Of a DNA stretch of 64,000 nt, positions 1 through 12,769 are shown in pieces (position 1 is the first letter of the stretch; the number at the start of each line of letters is the position of its first letter). Made by a program: the position numbers and the translations under genes. A model generated the notes under the pieces. The model was not told the DNA's origin. It was given only the letters and a program-made list of their open reading frames with translations, and did not search any database. Location: assembly GCA_026874595.1 (NCBI GenBank), contig CM049315.1:11286664-11350663 (forward strand). The letters run 5' to 3'. The DNA comes from Sipunculus nudus. Its lineage: Eukaryota > Annelida > Sipuncula > Golfingiida > Sipunculidae.

Positions 1-1252
1 TAGGAGGAGTGTCAAATATATCAGTTAATTTTGACATTAGTTGTATAAAAAGAACTGTATCAAAGTTCTATCAGCACTGCTTACTGGCATGGTCAAATTT
101 TACCTCTATAGAACCTATTAATTCTGAGACCATATTAAAACAACAGCTGTGGAATAATAAATATATATTGCTAGGAGGAAGATCGGTATATATTAAATAT
201 TTAGATGATATAGGCATCAGATATATATACCAAATATTACATGATGATGGTCGGAAAAAAGAAATTTCACAAGTGATTCCCGTTAGTACTGTTTATTCTT
301 ACTTTATTCACTGGAGAGGGTTACAGGAGGCGGTTCCACCGAATTGGAGAGAAAGTATTAAAACAGGCTTGTCTAATGATGATATGTTAATTATCTGACG
401 AAATAATACCTATGGGGGATATATTTATTAATCTAGAGAAACTAAATTTTAAGCAAGTGTATAATCGATCGATCCTGAAAAAAATAGAAGAACCAGTGAA
501 CAAAGTAAATCTCCAACGAGATTTAACCAACGATTTCTGTTGGAAGAAAGCCGTGAAGCATGTATATGAAACAACAAAGTACATGTATTTGAGGCAATTC
601 CAATTTAAAATTCTACATAATATTTTGACTGTTAACGAGAAGTTATATATATGGAGATTAACAGATACCAATAGATGCTCATTCTGTTTCATGAATACGG
701 AATCTGTTTGTCATCTTTTTTGTAAATGTTTTTGGACCAAAGCTCTTTATTTCAATATTACAAGTTGGGCCAGTCGAGCAAGGATTTATATGCCAGCATT
801 AACGAGAGAAATAATATATACAGGGTGTTCAAGTGATGTTCCATACAAAAAGCTAATTAATATATTTATATTGACATATAAGTTCGTTATTTTTAAATAT
901 CGTAAGCAAGGAAGGGTCCCTTCGCTCTTTAGATTTATCAAGTATATAAAAGATAAAGAATTAATCGAACGTAAGGTAGCAGAAAAAGAAAAATGGGGGA
1001 AAATACTCTCCATTTTAAATACCAGATGTTAAATCTGAGGATTGTCGTTTGAATTGTCTTCGTGTTAAACGATTTTGTATATAATTATGTTACTTTTTAT
1101 TGAACCATATTTAGTTCACTTTGAGCTCGATTTAATGATGGGATGTCGATGATGTAAGAGAATAAAATATATGAAATATCAAAAAAGAAATATTCTGAGG
1201 CATTCCAAAGAAAGGGAAAAGAAGAAGAAAAAAAAAAAAAAAAAAAAAAAAA
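1..1252 (+). mobile_element. L1/Tx1-like LINE, 3' end (ORF2 C-terminus, 3' UTR and poly-A)
   Basis: This is the C-terminal part of a non-LTR retrotransposon ORF2 that enters from outside the window. Two reading frames follow one another (9-398, then 412-1032), joined by a frameshift near 390. The second contains a zinc-ribbon-like CSFC...HLFCKC segment, typical of the region after the reverse transcriptase in L1-like ORF2. After the stop at 1030-1032 comes a short 3' UTR with an AATAAA at about 1161 and an A-run at about 1224-1251, as expected for the poly-A end of a LINE. Bases 1-644 match 10112-10755 with only a handful of differences, and both copies share the frameshift. Confidence 0.85.
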
Positions 1253-2682
1253 GGCCCTCCACGCGTTTAACGCATTTTCAAGACCCCCAGGAAATTTTCC
1301 TGCATTCCACCTGACTTGCCGGTTAAGAACATGACCAGAAAACATGCCTGCCGGAGTTTTCATGGAAAACGCGGTCTAGCATGTCCACTGTATTCCCTAT
1401 TGACCTCCCACGTCCATTATAACACCTGTTTAAGGAATTTTACTTTCTCAAAGGGAAGAAGTGGCTTTTAATTCAAACGCTAGACAAAGGCCAAATGACT
1501 CCACTTTCAATGCGAGGGCTTTTTAGTTGTATTAGCACGGATTATCGAGACCTGTTGCATGACCACCTTTTGACATATTGATAATGGGGTACGTACCTTT
1601 TCACCATAACCATGGTCCCAAGCCTTCGGTAAATGTAAAGAGTGTTTGAAAAAAGGTTGATCAAAAGGAAGTCTCACAACTTAAACACAGTTCTTGGGGG
1701 GGGGGGTGCACACATATTTTCTTTTAGGATGCGAAATCTGAAGGGAAGTTGAAAACATATTACCAGTACATCTTTAAACTGATAGGGTTCTATTAACAAA
1801 CAGGTTCTATGGACAGAGCCTACAAACCTCAGCCAGAATCTTTCTTTATCAGTCACGTCTTAATGTGTGCACTTTTCATATATAAACACTGTCACGCTTT
1901 AGTAACCAGTTTCACCTTGCGGTTAGCAGAACATATACATACGAATAGGCGGTTTCTACACTCGGGCAAAGAAATCGTCCTTGGTCATAATGATATTAAA
2001 AATATATCATGGTGATTCTGATTGCCTCGATAATTTACTAGATTGTTCAAACGGTTTTATCCCAAACCTCTACAAATTTTCAGCTGAATTTGTACATAAA
2101 TATATGTGACAATTTGCATACAGTCAATACTCCTCTCGTTCACCACGTACTCTTTGATTACTCGGCCGGTGATCGAGGCGCCGCCTTGCGGTAGAACGAG
2201 AGTAAACACCACTGGATTGTTTTTCAGCTGACCCCTTACCTTCTTTTTCTTTTACCATATTTTATAACATAAGCAAAATTGCATTCACCCCTTAATTTGA
2301 AACCCATTGATATAAGCATGAAAATAGCTGCACACTGAGTTACCCTAGAAGAAATTGACCGGACATCTGTAGGCCCCGATTGTAATACATGATTGCGTAA
2401 CTGGTCGTGTGACTTCAAGCAAATCAACGGGACAGGAACATTGCAGATGGCCGACTTAGGTGCACTTTGCGCTTGATAAAACGCCAAAGACTTGTTTGTT
2501 TAGCCGACTGCACGAATGAGACCATATCGGATCGATAAGGCACAAACAAATAATGTAGAGATAAGATTTCCAGATATTTTGGTATCCAGGTGGCGTGACG
2601 TTATTTAGTACAAGCACACTTGGGAAACAGGCAGCCTAAGCGGTGAGTCCGGCTCACTTAAATACGCACAGAAATAGCCATC
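1253..2682. other. no recognisable feature
   Basis: This stretch between the LINE tail and an endonuclease scrap contains short open frames only. None resembles a known family and none is flanked by convincing splice sites. A G-run lies at 1696-1706. Confidence 0.5.
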
Positions 2683-2951
2683 ATCTTCCTACAGGAAACG
2701 CATAGTAATGCTGAATTTGAATCTTCATGGGAAACAGAATGGGGCTCTAAAATAATGGGAGCTCTAACAACAGAGACTTTGCAATTCTTTTCCCTGAACA
2801 ATTAGATTTCTCCTTCGGAGAAACCATTAAAGACTAGACGGGCCGTTATATTATAGTAAGTTGCACAATAGAGGAAAAAGAATTTATCCTTGTAAATATT
2901 TATGCCCCTACAAAGGATCACATAAATGATCATTGCGATTTTTTAGTTTAG
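2683..2951 (+). pseudogene. L1-like endonuclease fragment, isolated scrap
   Basis: A broken reading frame carries hallmarks of the N-terminal half of an apurinic-like endonuclease from an L1-type ORF2. FLQETHS (about 2686-2706) holds the catalytic Glu motif. A GSSNN...AILFP segment follows at about 2757, and LVNIYAPTKDH at about 2900-2935. There is a frameshift near 2755 and an in-frame stop before TGRYIIVS. The fragment ends abruptly at the start of the tandem array. Its sequence differs from the endonuclease of the LINE at 5842-10755, so it comes from another element or an old copy. Confidence 0.7.
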
Positions 2952-3024
2952 CTGACTGTAAGTCATCTGAGCTTTAGCAATTACTCTTTATCCGTTGTCC
3001 GTCTGGCCGTCCGGCCGTCTGTCC

Positions 3025-4945
3025 GTTAACAGGGCACAAATCGTAACCGCTGGACCTAGAATCTTCTAACTTTACATCCTGAGAGGTCCATAAAACATCT
3101 TCTTGGAAACCTAGAATTAGGTCTCTGTTACCCATATTCTTTGAGCTATGGGGCTCTTAAGTACCCCCCAGAATAATGAAAAATTGATACAAAAGCTCAA
3201 GTATCTGAAGAACTAATGCATTGATCACCATGATTCTTTGCGTGGATATTAATCATGGAGTGTGTCATCAGTTTTTGTAGACCGGTGGCGCCACCTTTAT
3301 TTCTTTCGATTTTTTACGATTTTTTTTCTCACTATTTTTGAGACCTTAAAAGATGTGGTCATCTGTTAACAGGGCACATATCGTCACCGCTGGACTTAAA
3401 ATCTTCTAACTTTACACCCAGATAGGTCCATGGAAAAGTCTCCTTGGAAACCTGGAATTAGGTCTCTGGTACCCATATTCTTCAAGCTATGGGGCTCTGA
3501 AGTACCCCCCAGAATAATGAAAATTGATACAAAAGCTCAAGTATCTGAACAATTAAAGGGACCCAATCACCTATCTGACCTTTTTATCCTAAAGGCAATT
3601 CCTAGGAGCTTTGTTAAAAAGAGACGGGAAATTGTGGATATCACCGCACATAGGCTGTTTGTTTTGTTGATATCAACATGTTTATAATATGTGGGGGCCC
3701 GCCAAAATAATCAAAACAAATACAACAAGAGCATCCGGCGGCAAGTCATAATGCCAGAGCTTTGCAAATGACGTTTTTCAACAATGTCCTTTCTACCACC
3801 ACATATATTCAACCTACAACCTTAGACGACATGTTTTTCCCGTTTATCAACATTGCTGTGTTTACAAACATGTTGTTGATAAACAAATTCATACATCCTA
3901 CACAAAGGCGTTATAAGAACTCTTCACAACCCAAATTACCCTCAGGTCACTAATATATACAAAGAGGAAGCCAGAAATCACAGAAATTCTTTTTCAAAAA
4001 GTTGGTGAATGGGCATCTTTAATGCATTGATCACCATGATTCTTAGCATGGATATTGATCATGGAGTTTTTCATCAGTTTTTGCAGACTGGTGGCGCCAC
4101 CTGTATTTTTTTCGATTTTTTACGATTGTTTTCCACTATATTTTATTGTCTCGACATGCAGGGAGGCCCATGAAAAGTCTTCTTGGAAAACTGGAATTAG
4201 GTCTCTGGTACCCATATTCTTCAAGGTATGGGCTCCGAAGAACCCTCCAGAATAATGAAAAATTTGATACAAAAGCTCAAGTATCTGAACAACTAATGCA
4301 TTGATCACCATGATTCTTTGCATGGATATTCATCATGGAGTATTTCATCAGTTTCTACAGACTGGTGGTGCCACCTGTATTTCTTTTCGATTTTTCACTA
4401 TTTTTTTTTTATCTATTTTTGATACCTCAAAAGATGCCGTCATCTGTTAACAGGGCTCAAATCGTAACAACTATAGACATAGAATCTTCCCATTTTACAT
4501 CCAGAGAGGTACATGAACAGTCTCCATAGAGACCTGAAATTAGGTCTCTGTTACCCATATTCTCTGAGCTATTGGGCTTATAAGCACCTCCCATCATAAT
4601 TAAAAATTTGATACCAGAGCAGGGCACAAATCATAAACATTGGACCTGGAATTTTCTAACCCCAAATTCAGGGAGGTCTATAAAAATCTCCTTGGAAACG
4701 TGTATTAAGGTCTCTGTTACCCATATTTTCTTAGCTATGGGGCTTATAGATATAAGGACCCTTCAGAATAATTGAAAATTTGATACCAAAGTAGGGCACA
4801 TATCATAACCTTTAGGCTCAGAATCTTCTAACTTTACATCCGGAGAGTTCCTCGAAAGTTCTCCCCAGAAACCTGAAATTGGGTCACAGTGAACTATATT
4901 CTCAGAGTTTTGGGGTATGATTGAGCACCCTAGAAATAATGCAAC
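3025..4945 (+). repeat. tandem array of ~172/~340 bp units
   Basis: Units begin with gttaacagggcacaaatcg-like sequence near 3025, 3365, 4446, 4619 and 4791; a further copy near 4150 lacks this head. Each holds a shared core: a gagaggtccat-type box, an attaggtctctgttacccat-type box and a gaataatgaaaaattgatac-type box. The last three heads are about 172 bp apart. The first two are 340 bp apart because those copies also carry a module with cattgatcaccatgattct and gactggtggcgccacctg. Unrelated sequence of about 440 bp (3560-4015) interrupts the second unit. No coding capacity was recognised. Confidence 0.8.
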
Positions 4946-4959
4946 ATACACACAAAGGC

Positions 4960-5419
4960 CGACAAGTTTCCTTTTTCCCTCCTCTAGATGATATAGGTTG
5001 CCCTCCCGATGCATGATTAAGTCACAAAATAACCGTGCGATGGAACAGGTTCATGTAATCTAGAGCATAACGTCTATCTGCAATTAATTCTAAAGCATAT
5101 TACCTCGTGAAAGAGTTTCCCTAAACACGTAATTTGTTTTAATTATATACCTGGTAAAATGTAATGAAGTATCGGCCATTTTGAAACCAATTAAACAATA
5201 ATGAATACTTCTGCCGGTATGCTTCTCGTGCATTCATAATTTCGGGGGTAGACATTAGGGCAAACAGCATTGTATATAAAATACAAGGCCGACGCATAAA
5301 GTTGGTGTATAAATATAACCTTTAGTCTGTGGTAGTCTGGGTTGCTCACTATTATCCACCAAAACAGCATGAAGTCTTATATGTCAATCCAACTTGGACA
5401 GCCTTCTCGTACACATGAA
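4960..5419 (+). repeat. left arm of a ~460-bp long-distance inverted repeat
   Basis: The reverse complement of this segment recurs at 17531-17994 with very few differences. Shared landmarks include gatgatataggttgccctc, acctttagtctgtggtagtc and accaaaacagcatgaagtct. Identity stops sharply at both ends. No protein was recognised. A more diverged relative lies around 29330-29480. Confidence 0.85.
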
Positions 5420-5841
5420 TCTCGTACAAATTGTACATACGTATCGTTGGTATGCTCTTCTTGGACAAGATTTTTTTCTTTTGCGAGATAAGTTCCTTTT
5501 ATCATGCATGATTCATGATTTTAATAATACCCCAATGTGCCCCTATTTTTTGTGCTATAAGGCCCTCCACAGCTAGATGGCGCTTTACGACTAGGACGTA
5601 GGTGATACCGGCTCTTCCGATAAACAAAGAAAAGGATAAATATCTTGGGAATATAAGCATGAAGGTGGTTGCATTGTCTTGTCTAAGGGAAGGTACCAAG
5701 TCTGTGAATTATATTATGCTATAAAATATAGTTAATAATTAAAATAAGATTATACTTATTAGTTGAGTGACAGTCAGGTGACAGACAAGAAAAGGTCAAG
5801 GTTGTTCTCAACAAGTTTCGTGCAGGGGTTGAAATTGCCAA
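5420..5841. other. no recognisable feature; may hold the LINE 5' UTR
   Basis: AT-rich sequence between the inverted-repeat arm and the LINE ORF1. I could not place the true 5' end of the LINE. It may lie within the last few tens of bases, around 5765-5841. Confidence 0.4.
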
Positions 5842-6823
5842 ATGGCAACATGCGTTGAGAGTGTAGATAAGCAAAGAGAAAAGAAAAGAGGTCACTGTGA
5901 TTTATCAGGAGAAAGTCCTAGCTCCTACCAAGAAAAAAAGCGTATTAATAAAGAAACCAGCTTTTTAGAGTCCTCTGACGAATACCCTCTGTCAAGTTTG
6001 TGTACCAAAGATAAAATGTCAGGGCATGATACTGCAATGGTTGTGGTGAAATGCAGAACAATTTACGCATTTTCTAGCGGCTGCATTGAACTCTGAGGAC
6101 ATTAAATGTGCATTGAAGGTTATTATAGATGCTGCAGTCGACGAAAAGCTAAAACCATATGAGAAAACTATAGAGAGGCCAACAGAGAGGGTAACATGCC
6201 TGGAACATACATTAAAAGGACTACAGGAAGAACTGGACAGCCAACAACAATATACGAGACGAAATTCAATACGCATAAGAAACATATGGCCAGAAGGAAA
6301 AGACGAGAACACGGACAAGATGGTGATGGATATGGCGAAGCAAATGATGAACATTGATATCACAGATGATGATATCGAGAGATCTCATCGTGTTGGTAGA
6401 GCCCTGCCCTCGGGCAAGCACAGGCCGATCATTGTAAAGCCAGCCTCGCACAAGACAAAGGTCGCTTTCATGCAATGCAAGTCACGCTTACGAATGGCAG
6501 GGGACTTGTCCAGGGGCTTGTTCATTGACGAGGACCCTTCGCGTTCCCGTCTCACAATGTTCAAAGTGGCGCTTGGTATGAAAAAAGCGAATTACATAAA
6601 GGACTGCTGGACAAGAGACGGTGTGGTTTTTGTTAAGGACAGAGACATGAAAGTTCAGAGGTTCACAAGCGCAACCAAATTTAATTCCTGGTTGAGTGGG
6701 GTAAAGAATGACCCGCCAATACTGTACACTCAGGCCTTAAGCACAGATTTACACATGACATCGACCCCAAAAAAACAAGTAAGAATTGTCAATAATATTC
6801 ACAAGGATAACGTATTTGTTTAA
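5842..6823 (+). pseudogene. LINE ORF1 (L1-type RNA-binding protein), one frameshift
   Basis: ORF1 proteins of L1-like elements bind the element RNA and act as nucleic-acid chaperones. Here a charged, Lys-rich N-terminal piece (5842-6096) and a longer piece (6086-6823) overlap in different frames, implying a frameshift near 6060-6090. The second piece begins with a heptad-like stretch followed by QQQYTRRNSIRIRNIWPEG, the usual entry to the ORF1 RRM-like domain. IERSHRVGRALP and RPIIVKPASHKTK follow, then a C-terminal domain with RSRLTMFKVALGMKK. This order matches the Transposase_22 family. The start at 5842 is the first Met of the upstream frame. Confidence 0.8.
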
Positions 6824-7663
6824 AAATTAAATATATGTCAAAAATAATGCTGTATTTTGTTATGCACACATATATGAATGTGTGTGTATATGTATGTTTG
6901 TATATGCGCATATATACTCGTGCGTACGTGTATGTGTATAGGACTATGCATATTTGTATAGGTATCCACGTATGCATGTGCATGGTAAAGTGTACCTTAA
7001 CAAAAGAATAGGTTATAGTACATATGCATAAACAGTATAATTAAATATATGACGGTAACATCGAATGTAACGAACAAGTCGATTGAATGATGAATCATAT
7101 GAATGTTAAAATACTAGGCTATAATATTTTAAATATATCGAAGAGCCGGTCTCCCAGTCCTTTCCTTCTCCTAGAGGTTACCAAAACTCTTAAGAAGACA
7201 TGATTCCTTTTTCTTCTACTATTCTTATCTCATACACAATACTTCATTTGATAATATCTACTTGCAAAAGGGAGATCATTGTGGTTAGAATAAACGGAAT
7301 GGTTTCATACCCGGGAGAAAGTCGGAAAGCGTCCATTATATTAATATTATTTAATTATTTTTTAAAGTTGATATTCAAAATCGTTTTAAGATGTAATATG
7401 ATAAATACGACAAAATATGGAGTTTTAAAGACTGAATTGAACAAGGAAACACATAAGGTTTATGATGTTATAGGGGAAGACATATCTAGGACGGAAAAAA
7501 TGACAAAAAAAAGCAATGTATCTGATATATATATATTCAGTTGTTAATGAGAGTTTATAATAAAAATCAAAAATATTTACATGATAATATAAAGTGGACT
7601 CTTAAAGTTAAGGAAAACAAAAAATTTATAAAATATATAGTTACCTTTATTTATGGGAGTTAA
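6824..7663 (+). other. LINE inter-ORF spacer
   Basis: Spacer between ORF1 and ORF2. It contains an imperfect alternating purine-pyrimidine tract at about 6860-6980 (tgtgtgtatatgtatg-like). An unrecognised open frame at 7200-7547 is rich in Ile, Leu and Lys and resembles no known family; I do not call it a gene. Confidence 0.5.
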
Positions 7664-10600
7664 CTTTTAGGTTATTAGTTTAAATGTGAGGGGACTAAGG
7701 AATAAAATAAAAAGGATGGAGCTTTTTAATTGGTTATTGAATAAAAAAAGTGATGCAAGTGTTATCTTTTTACAGGAAACGCATGTGACTTCTGATATAG
7801 AATCACAATTGAAAAATGCTTGGGATGGCCCTAGTTATTTTTCATACGGTACATCTTTGGCACGTGGAGCTGCAACTTTATTTGGTAAAAAAAGTTGAGT
7901 TTAAAGAGATTTCTTTTGAGACAGATAAAAGCGGGCGTTACGTTATTCTTAGGGCGCTGATACAAGGACAGGAATTTTGGATATTTGGAGAATTCGAGAT
8001 CCAGCAACCAGCCATTTTACATGGAGATCTAAAACACCTTTAATTCAACGCAGACTAGATATGATATTAGTATCCACTGAATTAAATGCACATTTTAAAC
8101 ATATAAAGATATTGCCAGCAATTTTGACAGATCATTCAGCAGTTATATGTACTGTTGAGACTGTGTTAAAAACAAGTCAAGGTCCATCACATTGGAAAAT
8201 TAATACCTCATTGTTGAACGACCAAGAGTACAATATTTTAATTAGAGAAAACGTTAACACGTTGCGAGACAATAATAAAGACACCATGGATGAAATGACC
8301 TAGTGGGAATATTTAAAATACAAAATAAGAGAAATTACAATTAAGTATTCAAAGGAAAAACAAAAGCAAGCAAGGAAGAAATTAGAGAGCCTTGAACAAA
8401 ATGCCGCACAAGCAGAAAATAACTTATCAAATGATATACCTCTTAGTCTGGTACAATATGATCATCGCCAACTGGAGCACGAACAATTTTATAAAGCATA
8501 TGTGGAAGGATTAATAGTGAGATCCAGAGTCTAGTGGCATGAGGAAGGGGAACGCAGTACAAAGTACTTTATGAATAATGAAAAGAGAAAATAAAATCTA
8601 CTATAAGAAAATTGATAATAAATGGACAGGAAGTCCACGAGCCAGATAATATCATGAAATCAGTTAAGGAATATTTTCAAGAAAAATATAAGAGAAAAAT
8701 ATATGTAGAAAAAAACGAATGTTTACAATTTTTAGATAATATAAAAGTACCGACAATACCTGGAAACGAGGTAGATCAATGTGAAAGTGAAATTAATAAG
8801 GATGAAATTAAAAATGCGTTAAAAAATATGAAAAATAACAAAACACCTGGTAATGACGGATTACCTAAAGAATTTTACTTAACTTTTTTTTATGTCTTAA
8901 TTGATGACCTGTTAAATTGTTTTAATCAAAGTTTTACTAAGGGGTCTCTTACAACTAGCCAAAGACAAGCAATAGTAACACTAATTGAAAAACCTGGAAA
9001 AGACAATGGGAGACTTTCATTCTGGAGACCTATCAGTTTATTGAACGTTGACTTAAAAATATTAAGCAATGTTTTGGCAGAGAGATTAAAAAAATGTTTA
9101 CCGATACTGATAGATGAAGACCAAAGTGCATTTGTGAAAGGTAGGAGGATTTTCTGATACAAACTGCCTTATCAGAGATATATTAGATTTTTGTTGTCTG
9201 GAATAGAAAAGGGTTATTATTTTCGCAATAGATTTTGCAGCAGCTTTTGATAGTATTGATCATGTATTTCTATTCACTGCTTTAAAGAAATTTGGTTTTG
9301 GGAGTACATTCTTACGGTGGATTAATGTATTGCAAAATAACTTGGAAAGCTGTGTAATGAACAATGGGTACAGCACTGGGTATTTTAATCTGGAACGAGG
9401 AACAACACAAGGAGATCCATTGGCCCCATATCTTTTTATATTGGTGATTGAAATGTTAGCAGTAATGATTCTCCAATCTAGTAAGGTATAAGGTATAAGT
9501 ATAAACGGTTCTGAAACAAAGCAATGCATGTATGCAGACGACACAACCGTTTTTCTAAGGGATTCACAATCTATGAAAGATGTTAGATTAATTTTGAAAC
9601 AATTTGAGAAGATTTTATCTCTCGAAAAAAATTACTACAAATGTGAAGCTGCCTGGCTCGGTACTAGCACGGATATACCGGCAGGTGAAGACGACATTAA
9701 ATGGGTCAACTTACGTAAAGACGCAAATAAAATTTTAGGGATTTATTATACATATGACACTACACTTTCTAATACTTTAAATTTTGATAGGATTCACAAT
9801 AAAATGGAAGTCCTTTTAAACATCTGGAAACAAAGAGCATTGACAATATACGGGAGAAATACAATAGTTAAAGCTTTAGGCATTTCGAAATTACTGTATG
9901 TTTCATATATACTAGAACCTCCATCGAGCTTTGCTAAGAAAATTAAAAGCTGTATTTCAGACTTTATATGGTATGGAAGAAAGCCGAAAATTAAATATGA
10001 GGTTCTTTTAAACGACAGAGACGTAGGGGGCATTAGATTGCCAGATATAAGTACTATTATAGAAATACAAAGAATAATGTATTAAAATACCGAATCACTT
10101 CTTAAGAAGTGTAGGAGGAGTGTCAAATATATCAGTTAATTTTGACATTAGTTGTATAAAAAGAACTGTATCAAAGTTCTATCAGCACTGCTTACTGGCA
10201 TGGTCAAATTTTACCTCTATAGAACCTATTAGTTCTGAGACCATATTAAAACAACAGCTGTGGAATAATAAATATATATTGCTAGGAGGAAGATCGGTAT
10301 ATATTAAATATTTAGATGATATAGGCATCAGATATATATACCAAATATTACATGATGATGGTCGGAAAAAAGAAATTTCACAAGTGATTCCCGTTAGTAC
10401 TGTTTATTCTTACTTTATGCACTGGAGAGGGTTACAGGAGGCGGTTCCACCGAATTGGAGAGAAAGTATTAAAACAGGCTTGTCTAATGATGATATGTTA
10501 ATTATCTGACGAAATAATACCTATGGGGGATATATTTATTAATCTAGAGAAACTAAATTTTAATCAAGTGTATAATCGATCGATCCTGAAAAAAATAGAA

Positions 10601-10755
10601 GAACCAGTGAACAAAGTAAATCTCCAACGAGATTTAACCAACGATTTCTGTTGGAAGAAAGCTGTGAAGCATATATATGAAACAACAAAGTACATGTATT
10701 TCAGGCAATTCCAATTTAAAATTCTACATAATATTTTGACTGTTAACGAGAAGTT
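7664..10755 (+). pseudogene. LINE ORF2 (endonuclease and reverse transcriptase), broken
   Basis: ORF2 supplies the nicking endonuclease and reverse transcriptase for target-primed insertion. The endonuclease N-terminus is clear (LNVRGLRNKIKR, FLQETHVTS). After a frameshift in an A-run near 7889 the frame runs to LIQGQEF, then jumps to LDIWRIRDPATSHFTW and ILTDHSAV. Roughly 100 residues that should carry the central GDFN-type motif are absent. In-frame TAG codons lie near 8301 and 8532. The RT is recognisable from NNKTPGNDGLPKEFY, FWRPISLLN and AFVKGRR, then after a frameshift near 9155 IDFAAAFDSIDH, ERGTTQGDPLAPYLF and the YADD catalytic box (9531-9542). The C-terminal part matches 1-644. Confidence 0.88.
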
Positions 10756-11010
10756 TTGCTCAGGTTTCCATTCTTCCGTGGTCAAAATAAGTCAAAGGAT
10801 GTTAAAACTAAAAATCCTGTGAATCATAATGATAATATTTAGTTTAATTTTAGCATGACCATCAGGTGAAACGCTCAATTTTGTGGTACGGAGGCCATTT
10901 TTATCAGTAGGAATTTTGCATATTTCGTTAAGATGTATTGCGATTCAGCAACAACCACCACAACTATTCAAGTTATTAGTAATTTTAAAATACCTTTATT
11001 TTTCATGCAG
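10756..11010 (+). other. intron sequence of the RPTP paralog
   Basis: From about 10883 this stretch resembles 20285-20424, just upstream of the matching exon in the decayed second copy. Shared strings include atcagtag, ttttgcatat and ctattcaagttat. It is therefore retained intron of the duplicated phosphatase block. The LINE junction lies at 10755/10756. Confidence 0.6.
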
Positions 11011-12729
11011 GAATGGAAAAAATATGAAGCTGTCCACCTGGTGGCCAGCCATGACACACCTGTTGGGAGTCTGCCTGACATTGCGACATTCCTTGCTCTT
11101 GTGGAAGCGACCAACAACGCGCAGCAGGGAAACAGTACTGGTCGTACCCTCGTTCATTGCAGGTATATATTGCTTAATGTTTATGGGTGCCTTAGTACAG
11201 TTACCCAGCGAAGTTGTTTGCTTGTATGTTGTATGTTAAATTTTTGCTTATAGCTACAAAAGAGGACCGAAAGCTTCAGTTCTTTCTGAAAGTATGTACA
11301 GCCAAAATTCAAGTCTTCCTTAATGAGTCCGCGAGAGTCATTAGCGGGTAATATGTGTCTTACTCGCATCCCGTGGCAATCGTTGTGTTGCTTGCTTGGT
11401 CTTGACGATGGAAACAAAAGTCGACCCTGCAAGATCTGGATCAAAGATATCCCAAATTACCGTGGTATCACATATAAATGAAACTTGTACAGAGAACAGC
11501 TTGTACAGGTCCAATAACACGTAAGGCCTGAATAAATCTAAAAAAGTGAAGATCAAAACCGCATCGTCTTGGCCAGGAAATGCGGAAATGAAGTACAAAC
11601 TCTTGCCACCACTAAATGTTTTCACTGTCAATAATTCCCCCTCGACCCCCCCCCCCCCCCCGGCCCTAGAGTTGTACCTTAGGACCAATAGGATTGGTCT
11701 AGTTTTTTTGGTGGAGGTAACCGGCTCCAGTTTTTAATTCTGACTTATATACGTATATGTACATGCCATTCCGGTTTCCAAACGTTTCTTCACAGTTTAT
11801 ATCCTGGTGTTAATTGGGGTGCATAATCGTCCCATTGTTGGTTCTTACACCGAGTAACCCCGAAAGGCGCGCTCGTTTGTACATGAAGCACGGCCGTTAG
11901 GCACTACCTCCCCTTAAAGCCGGCAGAGCGCTCACCGTGGGTTGGGCCGACCGTGAAAAACCTCGTCGCCTCGGCTGTGATTCGAACACACGATCTCCCG
12001 ACTTTGAGTCCTGTGCTCTTCTTCTGAGCCATAGAAGCCAGGAGAACTGAACAAGTTATCCACAGCAGTACTCGCTAAGGAAGGCTGCACAGCAGATGGT
12101 ATCAATGGAAAGAACAGTTCTTATAATAAGACTTTAACAGATATCAGCCACTTTGACAGGAGGGGACTAAACTTAATAATAATTTCTAATTGTAAACTTA
12201 AATGCCTTATTGAATATTATAATAATTTCATTACGGTTTTATTTACGGGAAATGATTTATATTCGATTATGTGATGCAGACAAGAGTGACATTGATATTA
12301 CCCTATCTCTAACAGGAATGGCTTGAACAAGAGCGGGTTGTTTTGTGCGCTCAGCCTAATTTGTCAAAAAATAAAAGACGAACTGGAGGTGGATGTGTTT
12401 CATGCCGTGAAACAGATCCGGATCAGCCGACCGGAGTTCATCACGTCACTGGTAAGTTTGTGCTAATCATATTGAAAGTCGTTTTTACATACACATACAA
12501 ACCTCACTCACACAAAACACAGATATATATATACAGTGAAACCTCGTTGTGTCGAACCCACAAAATCGAATACCCCGCTTGTGTCGAAGATACGGACTCG
12601 ATATTCCGGACAACACTGGTTAATATATTACAAAATAAAACCCACTTTTCCCGAACCTCGGATGTGTCAGAGTTTTCTGGGGGTTCCTTCGAGGTTTTAC
12701 AGCGAGGTTTACTGTAATATATATATATG

Positions 12730-12769
<40 letters not shown>

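Larger units (their letters stand above)
5842..10755 (+). mobile_element. L1/Tx1-like LINE, long copy without its 3' end
   Basis: A non-LTR retrotransposon with ORF1 (5842-6823), a spacer (6824-7660) and ORF2 (about 7664-10755). Several frameshifts, in-frame stops and an internal deletion in the endonuclease make it non-autonomous. The sequence matches the LINE at 1-644 up to 10755, then switches abruptly to intron sequence of the RPTP paralog, with no poly-A tail. A LINE copy that keeps its 5' part but lacks its 3' end is the reverse of ordinary 5' truncation and suggests deletion or recombination after insertion. Confidence 0.9.

Noticed and set aside
6019-6363. Minus-strand open frame of 114 codons
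   Set aside because: Antisense shadow of LINE ORF1.
7200-7547. Open frame of 115 codons between LINE ORF1 and ORF2
   Set aside because: No recognised domain; it lies in the AT-rich inter-ORF spacer and is not needed to explain the element.
11941-12033. Possible tRNA gene on the minus strand
   Set aside because: Box A and box B are present, but no acceptor stem pairs and the sequence continues into a SINE body.
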